Shown piece by piece: positions 25,200-35,872 of a stretch of 64,000 nt of DNA (position 1 is the first letter of the stretch; every line of letters starts with the position of its first letter). Both the position numbers and the translations under genes were made by a program. This stretch comes from Neckera pumila. Taxonomy: Eukaryota > Streptophyta > Bryopsida > Hypnales > Neckeraceae. The notes under the pieces are model-generated. The model saw only the letters and a list, made by a program, of their open reading frames with translations. It ran no database searches and was not told where the DNA came from. The stretch lies in NCBI GenBank assembly GCA_963969595.1, contig OZ018414.1, positions 17,281,660-17,345,659 of the forward strand, in the 5' to 3' direction.

Positions 25200-25961
25200 T
25201 CAACACTGATCTCTCCACGTGCTTAGCAAACTAGCGCCCTCGCGTTACAAGCGCGCAAGGTGGCGACTGGAGACTCGCTCTGCACGCGCCAGTCGCGGCC
25301 TTGGCGCCAGTTGCCACCCCGCCTGACTTGGCACGCCAGTGAAAATCTCCAAATATCTCAATCCCAGGTCGTCGCGAAGTTGGCGAGACGACAGCGAAGC
25401 TTTCATCATGCATCGCGCACGCTAACCCTCACTGCAGATTCGGCTTTCTGCGTCTGGGGTTTTACATCATCTTAGTGTCGTACTGGCGTCCCCAGTGGCT
25501 GGCCCGCTCCTGCATCCCCTTGCTCACTTGGTAAGCTCACCTGGGCTACATCTGTCGCTTGCTCTGCGACTGCCCCTGCAACTCACTCACTCACTCAACT
25601 AAAGTTCATCCAATGCGGTTCTGATAACTGGGGCTTGTAGTGGCGTTTCGTTGTGCACATTTGAAGTTGCAGTAAGTAAGGGTCTGGACGTGAAGGAGAG
25701 GGATTAAATCAGGAGTGTCGAAACAGTATTGTGGCGACCGTCTTTTCGATCGTGTGAGGGTTTCGAGGGATTCTGTGGTGAGTGTTTCTTGATTTGTGGC
25801 TTGTTTGTTTTGGGTGTGGGATTTGGGGTTGCAGCAGGTTTTGAGGTTGCAGTAGGACTTGAAGTATTTGACGGGTGTTGTGGAGGGTTTGTTTTCCAGG
25901 GGGAGCTTGGGGTGATGAACCAAGGCGGAGCGGCTTCCACACAGATGACATTGGAGTTGCA
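25200..25961 (+). promoter_or_regulatory. Probable promoter and 5' UTR region of the RCC1 gene
   Basis: GC-richer than the surroundings, containing CTCACTCACTCACTCAACT-type microrepeats near 25580. It leads without other features into the first exon. The reading frame of exon 1 is open upstream to an alternative ATG at 25875, which would add 29 residues. I saw no convincing TATA box. The boundary is arbitrary and inferred from the gene start. Confidence 0.35.
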
Positions 25962-28900
25962 ATGAGAGATGAGACTAGAAAGAAGAATGCAGCAGCGGCG
26001 GCGGCGGCGGCAGCAAGGGTGGCGAGGACCACCACGAGTGTGCGGATGTGGGGCTACTTGCCTGCTGCGTCCCCGCAGCGAGCGCCGCTGTTGCAGCCCA
26101 CGCCCGTGCCCCTGACGCCGCTCAATGATCCGCTCCAGACGGTCTGCAATGGGGGTTGCGGATTCGGGATTGCCATCTCGGGTACGCACCAGCCGACCTC
26201 CGGAAATGCAAACCCTTGAGAAATCACTGCCACTGTGAAAAAACACACATACCTTTGCTGCAAGTTCAAGTTCTCTTGGTTATCTGTCGAATTCTACCTG
26301 CGAAAATGGACTGGAGTCTGTGCAGCGTTAACACATCGTGCCAACAATCTAATCTGCCATGACTATTGCAGTCGTATACACACCCTTGTATGGCTTGTTA
26401 CGATTGAAATCTTCTTATTTGAGATTGATGCCGGTTTGAGCTTTGGTCATGTGCCATCGTGCATGTTTGAATTCAAGTCCAAAACAAACAATGATCTAAA
26501 CATACGATGAGTTGTGTCTCGGAGCATTTGATCTAAACATACAATGAGTTTGTGTCCCTGGGAAGCTCTGTCGAAATCGGTATATATGTCATTCAGAGAT
26601 TTGGCAGTAGTTGGCTTCTTGTATGATTCTTCAAGTCATACGAATCCGATTTTGCAGTGCCCTCTTTCCGAAGTGGTTGCTAAATTTCTCTGAAGTGGGG
26701 TGATTGTAGTGTAAAGCTAGCTCATGGCTGTGTAAATGCGATGGACGAGACTCGTGACTGTGGCTATTGGTGGTGATGATATGCAGAATCCGGTAAACTC
26801 AATACATGGGGTTCTACCACAGAGCTGGGACAGTGCTACCTAATCTCTGGCAAACAGCAGGTGAGTGGCATCGTTGGAGCGGTTTTTAGTCACTTCGAGA
26901 TGGATCATTGTGTGTCCGGCCCTAGCTTCTATTTTACGGGTAATGGTTTCCTGTGAAGGGTAATAAATATATTTTCGGTGTTGGTCTTGTAGCTGCTGCT
27001 GGATTGTTTAGAAACGGATAAGCAAGAAAGTCGATAGAATTTAAAGCGTAGTATATGACATTATAGTGCGACAGGAAGCTGCAAGCTGTGGAAAGCTTGT
27101 GAAAGCAGATTCCAGGGCTAGCAGTAGTATAGCTTCTGATGGTGGTACTCTAGGGATCTATCAGTTGAAACTTTATTAACGACCTGGCTCATCTACCCGA
27201 GTGGTCTTTGGTTACAGTTTTCAGTGCTGCTGCATGCCAACCGCGCAACCATGGAACAAATTAACAAGTCTAAATTGCTTTACACTAAACTCAACACTAC
27301 TAGGGCAAAGATTGTGGTGCAGTCAAGCTTTGTGACTATGATCTTCAGTTATTACTGTTGGCATTGTGACGACTGAAGGGGCAGAAACTGCACATGGAGA
27401 TGACTCATATTGCGGTTGTTCATGCCTACCCAGGAAGTTCCTGAGCCGTATCCACTGCCAACGGAGTCTCCTATTGTTCAAGCGGCTGGAGGTTGGGCAC
27501 ATTGTGCAGCTGTTACAGGTATTTACTCTTCCCTCCTACTGTATTCTCTAATTGACCTGGTGGGACAATGATGGACCCAAATTCAATTTCCTGCAACTGT
27601 TAATTTGATTAGTAATGTGGAATATGCTTGGCTTGCTTATTTGGTCTGCTTGCTTCATTTTCTTCCCTTTCCCTTCACTTCTTCATTTAGGCACTGTTGG
27701 CACTGCTGCCCGGAAAATGGATACTATTGTAGTCGGGACAGATAATGTAAGGAGATCACGGTTTTCCTGAGCGCCAAATTGAATTTCTTGCGGTCATTGG
27801 CTTTATTGGAAATCATGTCAGTACTTGGGCTAATAGAATGATTATTTAAATTATGTTGCAGGTGGAAAGTTAGCTCGGGGTTGTTTTTAATGTTATTAAA
27901 GTCTGTAATGCTGGGCTGGGATTCTCTATTAACTCGAAACGATATTTTTCAGAAAGTTGAAGAGGCATTCGTTTTCCTGCTGCCTTTTAAATGCCCTGTG
28001 CATATCTAGAGCTCTAGGGTAGCAATAATCTAATCAGGTCAAGATATCGCTACAAATTCAATGAGAGAAGCTTATTTTCAACGAGGTTAAGAACGTAGTC
28101 CGCAAGTTTTACGTATTCCTGATCATATAACTTTGACTTGCAAAGTTTATGGCCTGAGAATAAGATACTGTGTGTGTGAGGGAATTCAGGAGTTTACTGA
28201 ATACGGATTTTCCTGCGCCCACCTCCTATCAAGGCCTAGGGTGGACAGCTAAGTGTCCCTAGAGTGGAAGTGCCTCTCTTGTTCACTTGCACTTATTTTG
28301 AAGTTTTGAATTATGTATGGCAGCGGGAGATTATCCGTCACTGCACAGCTTTAGTGTGCTTATGCTGAGAGTGGAGCGACTGTCAAGCATTTGAGCAACT
28401 TCTGAATTCAGCTCACCGCGTGGCCTCATACCTGTGTCTCTGGACGTCAGGATGAGCACGGTGGGTGAGGCTGTTACAGATGATGCCTTCTTGATTGTAA
28501 GGAGAATAGACAGAGTGAAAAGAAATATATTATGGGTTTGTCGAGTCAGTAGGATTACTGCACTTCATTCACGTACTACTTGCTGAATACAGTGGAGTAG
28601 AGTACAGTGTAAATCGTTAGAGTAATCAGATTTTGTAAGTAATTCGGCGCGATTGGCATGCACTATTAGCTAATGAGAGATTCCGGTGAAGTTCCGGAAA
28701 CTTTTTTTTTCCATAGAGCTTTTCTTGCAGGGCTCCTTGTGCGCTACCTTATGAACTGTAGCTTCTAGCTCGTTACATGGACTTCTTGATCGTTGATCTC
28801 TTAGATACTGTAAGTGATCTTCGAAGGGTCTCTCTTTTGTCGTTGCAGACTCCTTGACTTTTTCTACTGATGCAGCTTCTGCTAGTCCAGCTTTTCCAAT

Positions 28901-31900
28901 TGTCAATGGGTAGAATGCTGCTGAGGTGACACTGAGTGTGTATTGTATGTAGAGAATGTAACAGGGGTACATTTTAGGGGGGATTCTCTCCTGAGGAGCA
29001 CTAGCTTGTCTGAGTTTCTTGATATTTTTCTGTTTTTGTGAAGTTTTTTTGGTTTCTGTTATACGGCAATCATAACGTGTGTGTACCGTGCCTTGTCGAT
29101 TATCTCTTTGGTAACTGCAGGAACGTTCGGAACACTTGTTGAACACTCTGCTGATCTTTTGCGGTCTGTCTAAAAGACATGTACTCGTAATATAATGTAG
29201 GGTGTTTATTTAGTACCCTTGATTGCGAGCCACGTTAATACTTAATACTAGCTTTCAGCATACTTACTCCTCGTCTGATAGTGTGCCTTAAAAAATGATT
29301 GCAGTGCCTGATGATGTTCATGGTTCTCGATCATCTAGATAGACCTAGTGATGTAGAGAGTCTGGCAATCTGGTAATCCGTGTAGGGAAGACTTGCTGAG
29401 GGCAATCCAGTACATATTACAGTGCTATCTGTATTGACTGCACACTCACAATTAGTGTGAAGTATCTTTCTCAAGTAGATGCATTCTCACTACTGAGGGA
29501 AGCAAAGATCGTAAGAAATCAGATCCATCACGTCGTGAATGCATGATATGAAACGTAGTACTGGTGCTAACAAGCTGTTTTAATGAACTGCTTATTTAGC
29601 ACAAGGCCCTTCCCGAATCTGTGTATGACACTGTCTTATTTTCAGATCGCTTGACCACTATGCGTTTGTGGGTGCAGGAGAAGGTGAAGTTTACACTTGG
29701 GGCTGGAGCGAGTGCGTTCCCAACGTGAAGCTCAGTCTGGACGAAAGTGAGCAGCAGGGGGACGAAGCAGTATCTGCAGGTGCTCCTAGCACAAGCTTAC
29801 AGTTATCTCCCAGGAACAACGTCGCTGCAAAACCTTCTTCATCTGCTCCAACATTGCGTACGAGTGGGGGGATGTTGGCCAAACAGAGTGGACGGCAGAA
29901 CCATCGGAATCTGACATGTAAAACCACTGACAATAAAGGTGTAGAAGAAATTCTCAAAAAAAGGAAGGTTGTTAGCTTTGAAGATGGAGAATCTCCTGTA
30001 AGTCCTACCGCACCTGAAGAAAATGTTTTTGCACCACCGTGTTTGGTGAATCTGGATCCTGGAATCAGGATCAGTACAGTAGCTGCAGGTGGACGTCACA
30101 CATTGGCTTTGTCAGGTAAATTTCTTAATTCCAGTATAAATTTTCTACTTTTTCCAAGTCTACAAATGAACTGTCCGATCTATTGGTAGGAATGTGGTCA
30201 CCTGTTACACCAGTCATTCGATGGCTTCGAATTCCTCGTGTACTGCAGTCTGTCTTATATATATTTCACTTTCTATCTTGGCAGTTGGAACTTAGTTTTA
30301 TATGATTTCTTTACACGTTTTAGCATGTGTTATCGAAATGGTACCTAACCTCGGGATGTCTGGCAACAGATGGGGGTCAACTTTGGGGTTGGGGTTATGG
30401 AGGCGAGGGTCAACTTGGATTGGGCTCCCGCATGCGGATTGTTTCATCTCCGCAGCATATCTCTTGCTTTAATTTACCAGAGAGTGGTATGGCTAGAACT
30501 GGAGCTTCTATCCCTGGGAGCTTCATTAAAGCAATCGCTTGTGGAGGCCGCCATAGTGCCGTCGTTACTGGTACAAACACAATCTGCCCATTTCGTAGTC
30601 TATATTCTCGTACTTAAATAGTTAGAAGTAAACGGCTGAGCAATTGTTCAGTATCTAATTTCTTCTACTTAAAGGATGAGTGAGTTGTTACCATCTGGTC
30701 ATGGCACCTGTATGCAGCCTACTGTTGACTGGACAAGTCTATATCAGAGAAATTGATGGACTAGTTCTGCATCTGTTTATAGCATTACTTTCATAATGTG
30801 CATTACTGCAACCGTGAGACGTGAAATTTCTCTACTGACGATGGAAATTGGTCATTCATAATAGATGCTGGAGCTTTATTAACCTTTGGATGGGGGCTCT
30901 ATGGTCAGGTTTGTTTCTAAGCTTCCATCTCAATTATCAGTGTTTCAGCAGGAACAAGAGACCTTTTGAGAAAATTGGTCTGTTTCTGTCCTTCCCCGTT
31001 TTCTTAGATGTATTAATTCGTTCTTCTACTTTCTTTTTATCGTTGAAGGATACCGACTAAATTCAGAAGATATGAATCAGGCAGTTTGAGGGATAAAACT
31101 GGTATATTACCTTTGTTGGCAGGTTGGTCAAGGCAGTACCGAAGATGAGCTGAGTCCTTGCCCTGTTTCAGCATTGGGTGGACTTAAAGTCGTAGGGATA
31201 GCAGCAGGCTTATGGCACACTCTCTGCATTACCGATATTGGAGATGTATATGCTTTTGGTGGAAATCAGTTTGGCCAACTTGGCGTGGGTGGAAATACTG
31301 CAGAGGTCTCGTTCCTTAGGCCTATGATTTCTTCTGCACTACTCCCATCTAAGTTCCCCTAGCAAAAATATTTTGGTTTCTAATTCTCCTACGTTGCAGC
31401 CCTTTTGATCTTGGAATATGGTCTCGCTTGATATCTTTAGGCTCGTTCCTCTCCTAGGCCTGTGCTACGAGAGGTTTGCAACACATTTGGTATTTAACTT
31501 GTTGTAGCTCTTATAACTCGAGAGTAGTTTTAAAAAAAGTTAATCAGAAATCTCATTTGACCGTTCCGTGAACGTCGCTGTAGATTCTGAGAATAAATTT
31601 CGATTCTGAATCTCGTTAACTCTACTTTTTTTTTAATTTAGTGTCATGCGACTGAAGTCTTGACTGTAAGCCTTGAAAAAGTTTTGCGTTAGTAATTAGC
31701 AAAGGACAGTTTGTACGTACCCTTTGCACTCTTGCAAGAATTTTATAGAGGTTGGTTATCCAGGCTGGTTAGTGGTTACCCTCTTCAGCAAGAATTGCAT
31801 TGTCTACATACTGTATTAACTTAGGCTCTTTGCATTGCTTCAGACGGCTCCACGACTAATTGATGCACCACTTTTGGAAGATGAAGCATCTGTGGCGGTT

Positions 31901-32598
31901 GCATGTGGTGCACGCCATAGTGTTGTGCTAACAGGTATCTTGAAAGGCCCATTTTTATTGATTTTGATGATGGTATTTGAGGCCCTTGTTCGATGATGTC
32001 AAAGGTCTTCTGTACACCTCTAAACTAATGGCTGTATCGTCTGGTTTCAGGATCAGGAAAGATCTTCGCTTGGGGTTGGAATAAGTATGGGCAGGTATGT
32101 TTTACGTCCTGCTAATTTTGTTGCATCTTTATGTCTTCTTGTATAGTGACATTTGTTGTGGCGTGGTGGTCTCGTTCCACTATAAGTACAATATTTTAAC
32201 AGGCGGTAGTTCAATTGTGTGAGGAGTGTGCTAGAGTGTGCCGGGTATTCTAAAATATTATTTTAGAGATCTTGAGTGTATAGCGGGTACATGCTAGCTC
32301 CCTAGCTATCAGGGATTGTTGTCCAAGCATATGCGATTTCTTTTTCTATCTTCCTGATACTTATCATTGTCACATCTTTAGACCCAAGATACGATTTCCT
32401 GTCTAGATCTGAAACGAGTAGGTTTCTTTTTAAGGTGTCGGAGGCCTCTGATGTGTCATCCACTTGCTTGTGCAGTTGGGTTTGGGTGACAGTAACAATA
32501 GAGACTTGCCAGTTCAAGTCACGATGAATGATGGTGGGCGTGCAGCCAGTGTTACCTGTGGATGGTGGCACACATTGGCTTCAGTTCATATTAAATGA
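25962..32598 (+). CDS. RCC1-repeat beta-propeller protein, TCF1-like (10 exons, 500 aa)
   Basis: Exons: 25962-26181, 26787-26860, 27434-27518, 29678-30115, 30370-30570, 30865-30908, 31123-31305, 31844-31934, 32051-32094, 32476-32598 (TGA). All introns are GT-AG and phases match, giving 500 residues. After a basic and poly-alanine N-terminus (nine Ala, residues 10-18) comes MWGYLPAASPQR (29-40), the hallmark start of a plant RCC1 subfamily. Blade motifs follow: GGCGFGIAIS, TWGSTTELGQ, GGWAHCAAVT, VYTWGWSECVP, AAGGRHTLALS, WGWGYGGEGQLGLGSR, ACGGRHSAVVT, TFGWGLYGQ, AAGLWHTLCIT, AFGGNQFGQLG, ACGARHSVVLT, WGWNKYGQLGLGD and CGWWHTL. A ~100-residue low-complexity insert (about 143-245) contains a KKRK basic patch (220-223). 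The length fits the ~490-residue Arabidopsis TCF1 (a nuclear cold-tolerance factor) and relatives. Molecular function here is inferred only: a seven-bladed propeller, probably nuclear and protein-binding. Intron 3 is 2.16 kb; the others are 0.1-0.6 kb. An upstream in-frame ATG at 25875 is an alternative start. Confidence 0.95.
26493..26565. repeat. Tandem duplication in intron 1
   Basis: Two ~37-bp units starting GATCTAAACATAC(G/A)ATGAG stand head to tail. They are intronic and have no evident effect on splicing. Confidence 0.6.
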
Positions 32599-34955
32599 TT
32601 TCGAAAGGCAACAGAAAATTTGGCTACTTGTATATGTTTTTCCTCTGTGTTGACATAGAGTTGAAGAAGCGCTTTTTTACTGGCTAGTTCCAGCGGCTGG
32701 TATTTCTCTTTTTTCAAATAAGCTGTTCACAAGAGAATCGTGCGTATAGGCTTTCTCTCAGAAGTAACAAAGAAGTGAGCACTGTTGGGGTTTCATATGG
32801 GTTTTCGATATTCTCTGTCATTTGTGGATGAATCAACGTCCCAGTCAACATCTTTCGTTTGCAAACTCTAAGCTCATTGTGTGTTATGCTACCTGATGTT
32901 GTGTTTTGAATGCTGTTGCATCCATTGTGTTGTCGTCCCGATAAGCATTTGAGCATGTTTTTGTGTTACCCAGTGGACTTTGTTGCAGGGTCTAAAAAAG
33001 AATTCTCTTGAGGTATGCCGTATCTAAAAACTGAATTATTTGTCTTTTTTGAGTATGTTTCCAAATATTTAACCAATTATTTCCAAATAAATTTTATGTG
33101 GTTCTTGTTGAGAGTCAATAGTGAATTTTAGAGTCTTTTCGAATGCATCTTCTGAGCATGAAATGAATAATATATGAATTTTCAAAGTGCAGAAAATACA
33201 TGTACACTGAATTATCGTTAGGCTCTCTTGAAAATCTAGACATTTGAGGTGGGAATCTATAGCATCTTCTTTAGAAGTGAATTACAATTACATGTAATTA
33301 CTTTATACTTTGAACTTCTTAGAATGTGCTTCATGAGTACACCAAAGAAACCTACCTGGTATTTTTAAATACTTAACCTTACTAAAATACTAAAATATTT
33401 TCTTAGATATGGCAAAAATTGCAGTGTTGGTGGTGAAAATAAATTTGCCAAATACTATTGTTTCTTCCACAAGTAGTTCATTGAATTAGCAGCAATGGAA
33501 ATTTTCCATGCTTTAAGCCACAAAGAGCCTTATTGGTGGTTGGAAGACAATGTAACGCGTAGCATTGTTGACACAAACAATATTTTCTTGCAATGGAGCA
33601 ATGTCCCTCTATTTTTTGGAGACAAACTTTTCCAAACTTTGGCAATGCTTTCATAATCTGCACTTTATAAAATATAGTTAACATAATTAACTTTTAATAT
33701 ATAGATAACATTCTATTTTCAAATGTTTTCTACATTTTTGGTGGTGAATGTACAAATGAAAGAAAAAAGTAGTTGATAATTGTTAGATCATGAAAATAAT
33801 ATAATATATATTAAAAACAATATTAAAATATGATTATTTAATACTATATTACATTTGGTATTATAAATTAAATATTATATTATTATAAGTGAAGATTTAG
33901 AGAGTTGGATGTGTACATTGTGACATACTTTTATTGACAATACAATACTATTATTCATGTTTGTCACATATGTTTTTAAATGTACTTTTGTTACCAAATG
34001 TATAAACAGAAAAAAATTTAGGAATAAATTATTGTTATCATTCATAATTCCACTTATTTGTAGAAAAATTGATGTATAATAAGAATAGATTTCTTCAATT
34101 TCAAGATAGGGGATTTTTTTCTTGACCATGAATCAAGGTTCTTTTTCACTATAGAAATCTAGAATACAAGGCTTGTCCATGTCTCACATGTCATTTTATC
34201 ACAAGCTTTATTGGATCTAGCAGATTGCAATATCTTTGGCAGATTGCTCAAATAATTCAAGGTCAATTCTCTTTTAGCCTAGAGCCAATAAATAGTAGGG
34301 TTATTATTTTTCTAAATTTCTTATATAAATCTCTAATTATGAAGAAACAACAATGTAAAGTAATATAATATTGGTAGTATTTCTTTTTAAGAGGTTAACC
34401 TTTTAATGTGCTCAGTTTTATATACATTATTATAAATGTCTTCATCATTGGTCTTTATAATTATAAAATAGGGGCAAGTTTTTATTTTGAAGAAGGAACT
34501 TCCATCTACCTTAAAGATGGTTTGAATTAATCCACAAAAGTAAAATATACTAAGGTAAAAATCTTAGTTATATTTAGGAATATTCTATATGTCTTATTCA
34601 ATTTGATCTTTTACTTGAAATTGTCTAACTCTTAGTTCTAGTACTCTTGTCTTCATCTAAGAGTTGTTAAACTCTAGTGCATTGTCTCATAACATTCAGT
34701 AGCCTTCAGAAAGGCTTGCCTTTCCCTCTTTGGAGTCCTCATCTACAAAATTTATCTTCACATAATTTATATAAGCTTGAATACCAGGATAGTGGCAATA
34801 CATTAGAATATGTTACATTTCATTTTGTTAATTTTAGGACCGAACATACAAATCAACAGATATTTGTAGAAAAAAATGTTGGCAAAGAATCCAAAGAGTA
34901 ATGTATTGTAGCCATTTGCCATCAATAACATATTTTGTTTTTCAAGTAAAAAAAC
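32599..34955. other. 3' flank of the RCC1 gene, then AT-rich intergenic DNA
   Basis: The first few hundred bases probably include the 3' UTR; no classical AATAAA was found close to the stop codon. From about 33050 the sequence becomes strongly AT-rich and no gene or element boundaries are recognisable. Confidence 0.45.
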
Positions 34956-35084
34956 AACTCTATATATACACATAAGGTGGTAAGAGGTAGAACAATCCAT
35001 GTGGGATAAATAAATTAGAATCTATAGTTTCTCAAGCACTCATAGTTAAGTCAAAAACAAATAATCAATACCTTAAATGAGGCT

Positions 35085-35123
35085 GTTTGTTTGTTTGTTT
35101 GTTTGTTTGTTTTGTTTTGTTTG
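35085..35123. repeat. (GTTT)n microsatellite
   Basis: Six to seven GTTT units grading into GTTTT units, just inside the left arm of the composite foldback. Confidence 0.85.
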
Positions 35124-35390
35124 TAGCATGGACAACTTCCTGACCGTGCGTCCCCCGGCCGTGTACTTGGTACCATCGGAAAGCTCTCGCTGAGGAGGGG
35201 TGCACCGGCTTTGTTTCATGGCGTTTGGAGCGGTGGTGCAAAAGTTATTGAATTTCAAAGTATTTATTGATTAAAAAATTAGAAAATTACTTTTACTTTG
35301 ATTTTGGTGGCATTCTTGCTACCGGGAGTAGAACCGGGAGTGGAACCGGGAGTGGATGAAAATTGGGCCAACGGCACAGGGCCACACTAG

Positions 35391-35756
35391 TTGTATTAAA
35401 AGTAGAACTCAGACCTCATTTAGACATAGTAGAATAACCTTTTTCTTTAAACGTTGAGCTAAAAAAAGTTGGTGAATGAAGATAGGTTTCACCTCCAAAA
35501 ATCCGTTTGCCATTTGCAATCTTCAATCAAAAGTTATGGACAAGTTTGAGAGAGGATTTTTTTTAAATATTAAAAAAATGTCCATCCCACCCCCCCTCTC
35601 AAACTTGTCCATAACTTTTGATTGGAGATTCCAAATGGCAAACTGATTTTTGGAGGTGAAACCTATCTTCATTCACCAACCTTTTTTAGTTCAAAGTTTA
35701 AAGAAAAAGGTTATTCTACTATGCCTAAATGAGGTCTGAGTTCTACTTTTAATACA
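35391..35756. repeat. Foldback hairpin FB4 (~366 bp)
   Basis: It begins TTGTATTAAAAGTAGAACTC and ends TCTACTTTTAATACAA. The arms are almost perfectly complementary up to a short loop around 35570, including CAATCAAAAGTTATGGACAA opposite TTGTCCATAACTTTTGATTG. The shared blocks CAGACCTCA and ATAGTAGAATA tie it to FB1 at 10584. Confidence 0.87.
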
Positions 35757-35872
35757 ATTATTTGTTTTTGACTTAACTATGAGTGCCTGAGAAACTACAA
35801 ATTTTAGTTTATTTATCCCACATGGGTTGCTCTACCTCCTACCACTCCATTTATATACATATAGCTTTTCTT

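Larger units (their letters stand above)
34956..35872. mobile_element. Composite foldback with outer arms and captured GC-rich segment
   Basis: The outer left arm (about 34956-35069) has GGTAAGAGGTAGAACAATCC, CATGTGGGATAAATAAA, GCACTCATAGTTAAGTC and AAAAACAAATAAT. It pairs with the outer right arm (about 35757-35872), which has ATTTGTTTTTGACTTAACTA, TGAGTGCCTGAGAAAC, TTTATCCCACATGGGTTGC and TACCTCCTACCACTCC. Between the arms lie a (GTTT)n run, a ~150-bp GC-rich segment unlike its surroundings, a triple ACCGGGAGT(A/G)GA repeat (35321-35355), and hairpin FB4. No target duplication was identified. Confidence 0.7.

Noticed and set aside
28670..29146. 158-codon minus-strand frame inside intron 3 of the RCC1 gene
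   Set aside because: Antisense to an intron, no recognisable domain, and composition like the rest of the intron. Length alone is not enough. A transcript or ortholog would change this.
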